Assembly (NCBI GenBank): GCA_948567375.1
Contig: OX419760.1
Span: 32,302,001-32,366,000, forward strand
Direction: 5' to 3'
Source of the DNA: Lunularia cruciata
Lineage: Eukaryota; Streptophyta; Marchantiopsida; Lunulariales; Lunulariaceae
DNA: 64,000 bases
Positions 24,001 to 34,654 of this stretch are shown one piece after another. The stretch's first letter is position 1. The number at the start of each line of letters is the position of its first letter. The translations under genes and the position numbers were made by a program. The notes beneath the pieces were generated by a model. That model saw only the letters and a program-made list of their open reading frames with translations. It did not search any database and was not told where the DNA came from.

Positions 24001-25967
24001 CTTGAATGTTTTCTCCTTTTCACTATAGCGTTTTTACATATAATCCACTTTGTGGCTGTCTTTATAACGAATTCTCTCTATAATCATAACCTTGATCTTG
24101 TCATAACCAGTGAAGTAGAGCTTCAAAACCGATGGAGTAGAAACTGGAAGTTAGTAAATAGTTGATTCCTCCAAGTTTTACAGGACAGGAACACAAGTCG
24201 TAGAGGACATGAGACATAACCCTGATTTGGCCAGTCTCGAAGACATTGTGTGTGAAAGAAAGAGCTTGAGTTGAATGAAGTCATGACAGGCTTAGACGGC
24301 ATGTCACTTAGGTCACAAGCTGATAGGGAGAATACTAAGTGGTCTCCGTGGAGGTCGCCTTCATCGTTACAGCATTGCGGTGCTCAATGAAGTTGAGTAG
24401 ACGTACTAGGTTGTTCCCTCATCCTCCCTGAGTATCTTCAGTAATGTATTTAGAGAACTTTCTGTCAGCTTTAACGTTACTGGAGTAGACTTTTGGATTA
24501 TCTGGCAGCCTTCCATACATAAGTACTGAATAGGTTACACACCCAAAGTTACTCTTGCTAACACTCACAATGTACTGCTGGTATTGATGCACTATAAACG
24601 TCATGCTAACCCGTATGTGCAGGATTTCATATGCTTGCCTCTCTATGTAATTGATAGTTATGACGATCCTTACCAACTTGTGTCAGAGTCAGAGTTAGAG
24701 TCAGTCTGGTCGGACGTGGGTATGGAACCGGGCTGTTTACAAGGGGTTCTTTACTTCATTACACACTAAGTACTGAATAGGTACTTATTGAATAGGGCAG
24801 TACTGGTGTGGTTTGAACCTAAGAGAAAGTTCTGTGAGCTCTAATGTTTAAGAATTGGAGTAGGCCTTTAAAATTTACCTCGCGTTCCATACCGATCTAC
24901 TGAATATTGCAGTCCTGATGGATTTTGAATCTAAGAGTGACAATTTTTAACATCCTCTTATCATGATGCATAGATGGATCGAGCTTCTATTCTTGGCGAT
25001 GCTATTGAATACGTGAAAGAGCTACAGCAACGTGTAGAGCTCCTTCAAAAGGAGCTGCTTGAGGGTGAGGCTGAAGACCATCACGATGTTCCTCTACTCA
25101 ATGTCGAGTCTCTACCAAATGTTGGCAGAGATCATGTCAAAGGAGGGTCTTTTGGGGATATCAATAGCCCTGGACAATCAGATGCTGGGCTGAACGCAAT
25201 TTTGGAAGAACGGAAGGTCGATGATTTTGTTCAGGAAATGGAAGTAAGCCTCTCCACAGTTTATGTAAAATAGTCGAGCAGTGTAGATATGCAATGCGGG
25301 ATATATACTATCCCAGTCCTCACACGTAGGCTCGCGGGGCTAAGGATGCTTTCCACTCAGGAGTCTCGTGGTGACTGCTGCCACCACTAACACATCTCTG
25401 ACTTGATTTGATGCAGGTTAATGTTCACAAGCTGGATGACAAGCTCTTCTGCATTAGGCTCTTATGCGAGAGATCGGGTGGAATGTTCATCAGTATATTG
25501 CGTGTCATAGATGCGTTTGGACTTGATATCCTCCACGCCAATATAAGCAGCTTCCGTGGCCTCAACCTCACCGTTTTCAATGCCGAAGTAACAGCTTCGA
25601 CCCTTCCTAATCTTTGCCAGTTGACACTTGCCCTGCAGGCATGCCATCAGGCCTTAACATAGATAGGTATCTCAAGAAGTTAATATTACACGTTCAGCAG
25701 AATTATTGTTTTGTTTTCCACTTTTACTTCTCTGTCTAGCTGTCATGAGGCTTTTCTCTTTTCTTAGACTGATTTGTCTCACGACAACTATAATGTTCAT
25801 GATTGTAGGTAAGAGACAAAGAAAATCCCAATCCGGAACAACTGACGGAAAGTCTTCTGGAACTCTCACGTCAATCAACTACTCTCAGGCATGTTGGTAG
25901 TGAGGATCTATCACAAGTTGTCAAGGGACCAGCTCAATCTAATCCTGGTACAGTCATCGACGGCTGA
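18027..25967 (+). CDS. bHLH transcription factor, AMS/TDR-ICE type, with ACT-like C-terminus
   Basis: Four coding exons join in phase 0: 18027-18668, 24974-25243, 25417-25587, 25809-25967 (413 residues). The N-terminal 180 residues are polar and acidic (DSSDSDPLDDDEDKGG at about 165-180). The bHLH follows at about 187-245: basic region KNLVAERKRRKKLNERLYAL with the H-E-R-type DNA-contact pattern (here A-E-R), then LVPKITK joined across the intron to MDRASILGDAIEYVKELQQR. A leucine-rich helix 2 extension continues into the linker. An ACT-like regulatory domain lies at about 305-385 (FCIRLLCERSGGMF, VFNAE joined to VRDKE, TESLLELSR). Such factors bind E-boxes as dimers in the nucleus. AMS/TDR control tapetum and spore-wall genes, and ICE/SCRM control cold response and stomata. 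I favour AMS/TDR because of KNLVAERKRRKKLN and the ACT sequence. The bHLH-MYC N-domain of AMS was not found, so the protein is shorter than typical AMS. Intron 1 is 6.3 kb and full of repeats. Confidence 0.9.
19980..20190 (+). repeat. Degenerate minisatellite of about 62 bp in bHLH intron 1
   Basis: Four copies of a unit containing TACTACGAGGAGAGTAGTAGAC, then AATAAGGATTCTATTTTCTGACA, begin near 19984, 20048, 20107 and 20166. More diverged relatives of the unit lie upstream from about 19720. It is noncoding. Confidence 0.7.
20566..21986. mobile_element. Non-autonomous TIR element in bHLH intron 1
   Basis: The left end (20566-20663) and the reverse complement of the right end (21892-21986) align over about 95 bp. 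Both begin GGAAGACT.ACAAGACACCTCCG and contain AATAGAAAATCAGACCTACC. Further inside, 21361-21500 pairs with 21778-21891 (both carry CCACTCTCAAGG and GGCCATGT), so the element can fold into a long hairpin. There is no transposase frame. Target duplications are not evident. It is 1.42 kb and likely foldback or MITE-like. Confidence 0.75.
20664..21373. mobile_element. Insert of about 0.7 kb inside the left arm of the TIR element
   Basis: The 15-bp string tatattaggaggttg ends at 20663 and again at 21373, and the right arm has only one copy. The intervening DNA is therefore an insertion flanked by a direct repeat. Its start (GCACTCATGAGC, then GGCACTGATGAAGT, TTCATAGCGCTTG) matches 37125-37400 within the TIR element of the CPL intron. 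A further part (near 20977-21180) recurs at 23282-23530. Confidence 0.6.
23237..23664. repeat. Inverted repeats and hairpin in bHLH intron 1
   Basis: A 39-bp inverted repeat with one mismatch pairs 23237-23275 with 23592-23630. It contains AGTTCTGGATCTCCCGTTC and GAACGGCTTCTGTCC. A second, overlapping hairpin pairs 23549-23590 with 23623-23664 around a loop of about 32 bp. The GTTC...GAACGGCTTCTG terminus is also the end of the TIR element at 36687-37842. Confidence 0.7.
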
Positions 25968-28900
25968 CTACCTGGATCCCCCTCCAACATTCAGGAGCGT
26001 TGGTGTGCTGGGGCAGGCGGAATAGAAAGAGCGTCTCGCCCGATACAAAGTCTGTTACGAGTATCTGCAGGGTCGCTGCCTTTTATGTTTACGAATGAGG
26101 TGGTCTGGGTACCTGCCTATATTGTCTCTGTACATAGAGGGAGCTCATACCTGAATCTTGTGCGCTGGCGTTACATATTCAGCCTGTCGCTCTTAAAACA
26201 AGACCATACTTTAGGCAAATTTTGGAAGAGACTGAAAACTTCCTGCGCGATATCAGTTACATTTGCAGTCTGCTGTTCTTGAACAAGACCGTACTTTTGG
26301 CAAGTTTTGGAAGGTGCTGAAAGAGTGCCTGCCTTTTATCAGCTGCCATGATTTCAGATTACGGAAGTATAAAGTCATGTGTTTCTGATGATGAGACCCA
26401 CTAATCGATTGCTGAATCAATCAACAAGGAGCCCCAGATAATTTTAGCTTCATCTCCGCAGGAATGTGGATGGTTCGGTGTCCACAACATAGTCGTGACT
26501 GTGGACACTGCATATAGCTTAACTAAAGTCCAACACATGCTTCGCTCCAGTACATTCCCTGGAATCGTGAATCTTGCAGGAGTGTGCGGGAGTGTTTAGG
26601 GAAATGAACACTTGATACTTGGATGAAGACTCTCTATATTGAACTCTCACAAACCTTCAGTTCGAGAACTGTAGTAACTTGTACAACCTTAAGATGCAGC
26701 ACTGACTCGGACTAGCAAAGAATTTCACCCTGACCATTGAAGTATTAGAGTAGAACTTCACAAAAATCTGGTAGCTTTCAATGGATAACTTCAATCTTCT
26801 AAATGGAAAGCACTGAGAGAGAAGAAGAGTTTGCCTGAACAGCTTTTTCTTGGAAACATCATGGAGTCGAAAACTCGTTTAACAATCATTCCTTCTGGAA
26901 GAGCTTTTCCACTCGAAGTCCTGAGATAAACTTATGGATGGTGGGGGAGTCCCCATAAATACGGATTTGCTTTCTATGCTTGTTTATCACATGCGTGAGT
27001 AAACTATCGAATGAATAAACTGTGACATTCAACTTTAACAGTACGCCTTGTAAAGTTTAGGATACTTAGACATAGCTCACCTAATCCTCTATACAAATGG
27101 TTATAGATAAGCTTGATAGCATGCAGTGCTATCCTTGGTAGTTAACCCAGTGCTATAGACATGCACGTAATGTTGTTCTCAAGGAGAAAACCAAAACGTC
27201 AAATAGTAGATAAGCATATAGCCTTATCCCACATGTGAATATCCAAGTTCATAGATAGGCATGTAATGTTCTCAACCAAGAATCTAAGAGATCAAATGGC
27301 AGATGAACATGCATTATTGGCCACGTTAACTTGCGAAGTTCGATAGATAGGCATGCAATGTTCTCAAGACAGAACCCGAGAGTATCCCAGTAAGACCTCG
27401 TGGATGTCTAGAGGGTGGAAATTGCTAACTAGTCTTTTGCATCCTTATTTTATAATAGTTGCATGTGGGGTATTAGACAAAGCGTCATGAGATTCAAAAG
27501 TTAGCAGCTCAACACTGAGAAAATACTTGGGGATTTTCTATTTTGACATTAACTAATTTATAATTCACTTTTATCGATTTTGAGTCATGGAGTATTATTT
27601 AAGATTATGTAGTTAGAACAGATGGAGATCCAACATTGGTTTTTGGAAGTAAAAGTTGATGGTAGAAATACTTGGAACCATTTTAGCAGTATATTATAAT
27701 AGATCAGAATACATATAAATTTTGGAATTTAGAATTTGAAAAACACACTATTTTAGATATCACTAGCTTCTCATTAACTCTTTATACTATATTCATTTGA
27801 TCCTAACCCACAAATGGTTACATTTTGAACACTAATCATTTTTAGAATTTTATGTCTCCATTTATCATGTGCAGTTTGTGGAAAAAGTTTAGATAAACCA
27901 AACCAAAGATTGACCATTATAATCTCTAGGTTTTGGTTTCTCTGGCCCAAAGAAACTAAAATAATTTCACAACATGATATATATAGAAATAATAGATATT
28001 TAGATATTTAACAATCTAAGGATTAGGATATCTAAATAACAGATTCCAAACTATCTAACAAGAAGGCTCTAATATTTGTTTATCTTGATCTGCCCTTCTT
28101 CTGATTATCTCGTTTGAGCAAAAGACAGACCTGGCCTAACCAGCTTCATGCAAATCAGAGTTACCAAAAATTCCACTAATTCCTTTTCCATACCTCTATT
28201 CAACTTGCGAAAAACCTCATTCTACATGTCCCAGTCCCAGGGTTACCTTCTACAGTTGCACACAATAAGTCGCCAATGATTAACCTCAACAACAATATAA
28301 GAGACTCCCTTCCAATCCAAAATGAGCCGGGATCGTGTTAACTAACGGAGTGTCAACTTGTTTAAAAAGACATTTAGATCTGCATTAGACAGCAAATCTT
28401 GATAATCATGCTACTTCAATGGACGTTGATCATTTAGATCTGCATTAGACAGGAAACCTTGATAATCATGCTACTTCAATGGATGTTGATCATTTAAATA
28501 TTGTGTGTACCGATTCAGATCAGTTCGAGAACAGGAGCGTCGAACTTGTTAGGAAAAGCAATTCGATCTGCATTAGGCTGCAAATCTTGATAATAGCGCC
28601 ACTTCAGTGGATGTTGATCATTTGAATACTGCATATAGAAAATAATAAAAATACTTGGCGAGTAGCTCTTCTTTTGGTTCACAACTTGGTTTCCCTACCG
28701 AAAACCAAACAGATTCGATCGACATGCAGCTGCAGACACAAGACCAGTTGCCACACTACGGTCAGTAACTTTCAGGCCATACGCATCACCATGACTGGTT
28801 TGATACTTCGGAGCCTTCTTACTCTCTGATTTGGGTGCGCCATAATCGCAATGCATCACAATAAATGACCTTCGATTCTTCGAACCAACTCCGATCCACG

Positions 28901-29883
28901 GATCCCTCCCCAATGCGGAACGGGGTTCACTTTTAGCATCCGGTGGTGACAGGCGAAGACTAAAAGTCCAAAAAAGCCAATCGGCCGGCCCCTATTTTCA
29001 GTAGAAATTGGATGCTTATTTATGGGAAATACTGGATTTTTCCCAAAAATCCCGTAATTGCCGAGGCCTGTGCATTAATCATTGTGTCCACCATTTCCAA
29101 GATTTTCATATGAACTAGTTTGCTTGTGCTTACACACAGAGACCAGTATAACTTCGTATCATGCACTGAACTTCTTTTCCGAATTCTCAACCGACTCAGA
29201 AGCTCAGCATGTCTTTAGTTCAGTTCTGAGTCCAGGTGAAGTGAAAAGATTCAGGGAACACACGGCTGCTGATCTAGGAGGTGCTTTAGTCGTCGGTGTT
29301 TCCATATTTTGCAGGTTTGTGAATCCCCTCGTGAAAGAAACATGGAAGATCCAACTTTTTGGGCGAGTACAGACCCCGAGAAAAGCTCTGATTCATGTCC
29401 TGGACTGGTGTGAGTTTGAAGCGTGTCCTCGATTTGGCGTCCTGCCATTGTTCATCCTTTCCAGATTCAGCTCCAAATGAAGAGTTGGAAGTGATCTCTC
29501 ACAAGGTGAAGATATCTGCTTTACATGTTCTCATCGACCGAGAGTACACTTTTCACCGTCCTCGAGATTTTATCACAGCCCATGTAATTCCACCGTCACA
29601 GCCCAAATATCCACGCCACTCAGGGATGTAAAGCGAGCTTAACACGCTTTTATACCTGGACGAATGTTTTCGAAGTTTTATCTAATCAGTAAAACCTGTA
29701 AAACATCGTACTAGACATGTATATCCCTCGAGATTATCCGTCAATTTGACTCAAGAACAGTGATGTTCAAGTCAATGATTTCGAATCACATGTAACTATG
29801 TCCAGAAGCATGGTACGCGTAGCTACAGGCTTTTAGACATGAGTTTGAAGGTCGAGGTGTAAAAGTTCATGCGCGTTCCTGTC
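25968..29883. other. Intergenic DNA between the bHLH and metallothionein genes
   Basis: It contains the bHLH 3' UTR and the metallothionein 3' flank. Repeats seen: a diverged pair at about 26187-26245 and 26262-26320 (CAAGACC.TACTTT), three copies of a unit with AGATAGGCATG.AATGTTCTCAA between about 27155 and 27395, and the 60-bp tandem at 28371. The frame 29082-29480 has no recognisable domain. Confidence 0.5.
28371..28627 (+). repeat. 60-bp tandem repeat, two adjacent copies plus one displaced
   Basis: Copies at 28371-28430 and 28431-28490 differ at only a few bases (CATTTAGATCTGCATTAGAC, then CTTCAATGGA.GTTGAT). A third, more diverged copy lies at 28565-28627. It is noncoding. Confidence 0.85.
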
Positions 29884-30583
29884 TCATCTGCAGTTGCAAG
29901 GGTTGCATGAGCAGCTGTCACCGCACTTGCATCCCTCGCTGGGCCCTCAAAGCTGCGGCACCAAAGCTTGAACTGTTAATTGTGGCAGAAGGCAAATTGT
30001 AACAGAGTGTAAACTAGACTTGAAAACCCATGCTCATGAGTACTGGAGAGAACATTCATACAATCGAATCCTCTTTGTGGTTGAAGATAGATTTTGTAAC
30101 GCGAAAGAAATTGTGCGAAACCTTACCCCGTCATCTCGGAATGGAATATCTCCGTGGAGCAGCAGCTGTCGACAACTCGAAACGTAGAACATGTCAATTA
30201 CATGGCTACTTGTAGATGCACGGCATGCCAGTTTCATGTTCCTTGTCAGATTAGGTCTCGAAGTACATGGTAAGAAACTGGTACTTATTCAGAAGATGAG
30301 GAAATTTCGTATAGTAACGGGATGCAAGACCTCTCCCATGAAAGAGCGCAACTCCTCTCAGTTTCTGTAAGTAATTCGTAGTAGAGGCCAAAACGGGCTC
30401 GGTGTCAGCTCTAGATCTTTAGAATCCAATCAATGGAGATAAGTGGTCATCCACTATCCTGAAGTATATGTCAGAATTTACTATTGATCCAATCAAATCT
30501 CATTAGCATGTGACGTACCTGTTGCCGCCGTTGCATTTGGAGGAAGCCCCGCATGAGCAACCTGGGTTTCCGCAGCCAGACAT
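29884..30583 (-). CDS. Plant metallothionein, 52 residues, three exons
   Basis: Exons on the reverse strand are 30583-30519 (65 nt), 30165-30127 (39 nt) and 29938-29884 (55 nt). Donors are GTACGT and GTAAGG, acceptors CGACAG and GCCCAG, and the phases close to 53 codons with stop. The N-terminus reads MSGCGNPGCSCGASSKC. The middle exon supplies a Cys-Cys pair and a short hydrophobic/acidic spacer. The C-terminus reads GCKCGDSCSCNPCNCR. The two Cys-rich clusters with C-x-C and C-x2-C motifs separated by a short spacer are the plant metallothionein layout. These cytosolic proteins bind Cu/Zn/Cd through thiolates. The spacer is shorter than in seed-plant types 1-3. No other cysteine-rich exon was seen nearby. 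The middle exon is inferred from splice sites and phase, and a transcript would confirm it. Confidence 0.85.
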
Positions 30584-30730
30584 CTTGAACTGTTTGATAG
30601 AAATTGGGTAAACTAGGCGCAGCGACATGGACCTGAATGGAAGCGATTTGGATTGAACAAGCAGGAGATCTAGAACTAGAAGGGTTGAGCTTGGTGAAGT
30701 GCTGCTGAAATTTGCCGAGCTCCGTCTCAC

Positions 30731-30736
30731 TTATAT
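30731..30736 (-). promoter_or_regulatory. Candidate TATA box of the metallothionein gene
   Basis: The reverse strand reads CGGATATAAGTGAG about 150 bp upstream of the ATG. Transcription would start near 30700, giving a 5' leader of about 120 nt. I saw no convincing metal-response element. Confidence 0.45.
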
Positions 30737-30783
30737 CCGCATCAGACTACTGCTTCGATCGAGATCTGGACACTCTGTCTATC

Positions 30784-33700
30784 ATCCATCAGACCCGCAT
30801 CCACCATGGATGTCCACCTATAAGGAAGCTCGTGAGTTCAAAATGTTTCTGAGACTTTAAAACTCACAAGGAGACACTTTGCTATGTCTTCTGACCAGAG
30901 CACGTTTCTTTCCTGTGGTTTTAATTCTCTAAGTGACTGTTTCTCCAGCTGTAATTCAATCTGTCCCCTCGTTCATTTCATTCTACTCCATTCAATCAAT
31001 AAGTTGGACGATTTGCTCTGCTGAAAAATATCAAGAATCCAAATCAGACAACAACGTAGCGCATGTAACTGTAACAGTTGCAGGTCGAGTGAAGTTTTGA
31101 TTAAACCTACAAAAAGCTGTTAATTCCTGTAATTGCCTCTGCAACCAAAAGGAAGTGTCAACTTGTGCTACTGTAGCTACAGTGCATCAACTAGTTAACA
31201 TAACTCGAACAGATAGCTGAATTCAATTGACCTTGGGGTATTGGACTGCAGATGTGCATAAGGCGTGCGCCCCTGGCCACCAGTAGGAGGTAAATCAGTA
31301 TCTTGACAGCCACATAAACTGTGGTGGTTATCGGAAGAGATCGAGGCCGGATATGGTATAACTTCTTCTGACGACCTGTCGAGGCAGATCTTGAGGAGGT
31401 GCTGAGACACTAACCTTACTAACCAACCAATCTAGAAAGCATGAGACTTGCTTGTTCATAACCATCGCAGTGGAGGTCCGGCAGCACCCATAACAATCGA
31501 GCAAACTTTCTCTATTCTTTTCAAGTTCTGCCACCGTTTCGAGATGTTGGGCGTTCAGCAAATGCAGCAGTAGCGCGAATAGGCAAGTTTCATATCATAC
31601 TCTTGAGATCGAATTCCTAACTACTGTAAGTAGGAATTCCTTTGTTGCTATTGGAAAGCTGTGGTATGTTGACTTGACTTAGTGTTTTGGTTTTGTGGGT
31701 ATTATGGGCTTTAGGCAACAAGAGCAGAAGTAACAAGTGTTGGAGGGAAAAATAGATTAGTTGGATTTGAATCAAAATCTATGGGATCAAAACTTATGTA
31801 TTATTATAAACTAGTTGTTTTTTCCCCTAAAAATAGGTTCATTTTTTGCATAATGTGGATACAAAGAAGTTTAAGTTACCTACTGCTCCTATAAGTAATT
31901 AGCAAAGGAATATCATATTAAGAAAAATCGTGTATCTGATTTGCTGCTGCTGCTACTTAAATTTCCGCTATTTTAATAGCATTGACAAATAGACCTTTAT
32001 GTTGATAATGCATTTTCATGACTACTTTTGTCTAATCTCATTGTCGAGTGTGGATAAGCTGCACTTCAGAACATGAATAATCGTTTGGGAAAGTACTCTG
32101 TGTTAGAACTTTACTTACCCCACTTATATAGAACTTATTTTGAAGTTTTAAGCTAGTCGAACGAAGTGTAATATTTTATCTTACATATAGTAACATCTAC
32201 GTTGGATGTCCATCCTTTTTCGTTTTCCAAGCAATTCATCCTACATTTAAAGTGTATAGGAAAAAGTGTCTTTGAAGATATAGATGGAATTTAAATGCCT
32301 CAGTTGTAGAATTAAATACATATTTTTGAGTTTTTTTTAGTTGAAAAATGGTATCCCTTATTCACATTTTATCCAAAATGATCAATTAAAGTAAAATCCA
32401 TATAGCTAGGAATCTTTAGAAATGTCGGTATATCGTTATTATTCTATCTAAATAAAAACTTTGCAATTAAAAACTCAAAATATATTTTTTTTCTAGAACC
32501 GAGGCATTTAAATTCCATCTATATCTTCAACGAAACTTTTTTTTTTACAAATGTAAGATGAATTGCTTGGAAAATGAAAATAAATGAAATAGTAGAAATC
32601 GTGTTTTAGTGAATCTCTTTTTAGCAAAAGTAATGGAATAGCTAGAAATTGTTTTTTAGTACAGTATTTATGATAAAATCAACATTATAACGAGTTTATT
32701 ATAGCTAGAATAAATCGTTTTTTAGTAAAAGAAAAAGTGTGTTGATATCTATCAAAACGTTCAAGTAAATACTCATCAACTCAATCATAGAAATCTTACT
32801 TAATAATAAAATTTTGTGTAGTATTGATTGCAATGTCTCATAATTAAAAATGAAGACAAACCATCTCCTCAAAGTATTCTCAACACACTTGATCCTTGAA
32901 CAGGAGTTAAAAAAATATATCTACTCAACGTTAGTCACCAAAACGTGTTTATATATATAGAGAGGTAAAACACGAAATCAGTCTACATAACTCAACTTAG
33001 AAAATAACATATTTATTTCTCTTCATTTTGGAGTTTATTCCACAATAGAGCTTTTCTATCTTTCCCCTTGTTTTTTTTTGGTATTCTCTCATCCTTTTCG
33101 AAATAGTTGTTTGCTCTATTCCACGTGCAAGTTGTAAACTTCATCTGAACATAAAACTGGGCTCGTCAATCTCTCAATTATCACATTATAGCTTTGTTTT
33201 TTAAGAGTTATGGTTCTTCAGGTTGAAATCTAGATAAATTTTATAATGGTTTCCTTATGCAGTTTGTTTAAATTCATTTAAGATTTTGAATAGCTTTTGC
33301 AAGTTTCAGCTTATTCCAGATTAAGGTTATTCGAAATTGAATTGGTTCGATTGAGAAGTTCGGATAGTAAACAGCAATCTTTACTTTTTACGTTCATTGC
33401 TTAATGGACTTCTGCTAAGATTGTAGACTTTTCAAATCCTTGGCTTTCTTCAGTTTTTCATCTATGAAGGGTTACACAGTCTGTCATACTGCTGATCATT
33501 TCAACCTCTACAAAGAAAGGGGTTCAGGGAGGGTGAGTGAGTTTGCGTCCCTTTGATTGTTCAATCATCGGAGTGTGTGATCTATTACCTGTCAATCCCA
33601 AGAGTGATGAGAAGGAATAATCATCTGTTCGGGAAGAACTGGTGCCCTGCGTAAGAGGGGATACAATAGACTAGCTAAATGTAAGGCCAGAAGGCCGTAA

Positions 33701-34654
33701 TATACGTAACTGTGCATGAAACAAGCAGGCAACCACCTGCTTTTACCATGTTATTTTTTTTGTTGCTTCCAGTTCCATCTTTAAGGAGGTGGAATTTCAA
33801 GTGGAATTCGCGAACCAGCGAAATAAGGGACACGTAACTCGCAAGGAGCGGTGACGTGGAAGAAGAGAAAATGCATACAAAAGAGAAGATGGAGTAAGTA
33901 GTTTGGCAAATGTTGCATAGGCCATGGGGATTTTAAATTACTCCGCAGAAGCTCAAGTACCTGCAACATGAGCATAAAAGCTCCCTGAGGCCACATCGTA
34001 AAAGATGGAAAATTTCTGCTCTTACTCCCCCTGTTGAGTTCTAATAATGTCCTACACCTACCGCTTCGAGCCCTTCGATAGCTCGGCATAGCACCCTCGA
34101 TGTTCTTGCCTTCACCAGCAAGAGAAAAAACTAGAAACTCCCCAACTCCAATGTTGATGAATCAATAATGTACATACTAAAACCTCACAAACAGCCAGTG
34201 ACGTACCTATTTCAAAGAATTGTGGCCCAAAGATAACCCGAAGTGGCTCTATGAGCTTTACAAGACACCTACTCTAAGCTCCTAAGTCAGGGCATTGGTG
34301 GTCTCCTTCTGGGAGATGATCTCCCTCTACCTCTACCTGGTGAGGAGGGGAGTCCTATCCTTATTCGCTTAGCTCCAAGTGGTGGTGATCTGTTTGACAA
34401 ATTATCATTTAGTACGAAATTAACCTAAATCATATACAGAAAGCAAATTTCTGTGCACAGTTAAGTGAGGATCTGATTCCAGCGATGTCAAACCGGCTCG
34501 CAAGACAAGATATTGCTCTACAATCTTCCAAAAAGCAAGCTTACTCCACTACGGAGTACATGGATAGATAAGCAATAAGCAAAGGCTGAAAGTCTCCTTC
34601 AGCGTTCGAACAATTCCGATCTGTACACCGCAAAGGTTAGCAAATAAGATAACT
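30784..34654. other. Intergenic DNA between the metallothionein and CPL genes
   Basis: It is AT-rich from about 31.7 to 33.4 kb. It includes the 3' UTR of the CPL gene at the right end (extent unknown) and the hairpin at 32216-32580. A minus-strand frame at 31328-31561 starts MLNAQHLETVAELEKN and ends at a plausible donor, but it has no known domain, so I do not call a gene. Confidence 0.45.
32216..32580. mobile_element. MITE-like inverted repeat with arms of about 110 bp
   Basis: The arm 32216-32330 pairs with 32474-32580 on the opposite strand: both carry CCAAGCAATTCATC, GATATAGATGGAATTTAA and ATGCCTC. The loop is about 143 bp, AT-rich and noncoding. No transposase is present. The whole 365 bp can form a long hairpin RNA. 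Confidence 0.7.

Noticed and set aside
25408-25662. Open frame continuing past the bHLH ACT exon
   Set aside because: The real exon ends at 25587 (GAA|GTAACAG). The next exon at 25809 restores the conserved V-R-D...E-S-L-L-E-L ending, so 25588-25662 is intron read-through.
28371-28490. Possible CRISPR-like or satellite array
   Set aside because: Only two adjacent 60-bp copies without spacers; a simple tandem repeat in a plant genome.
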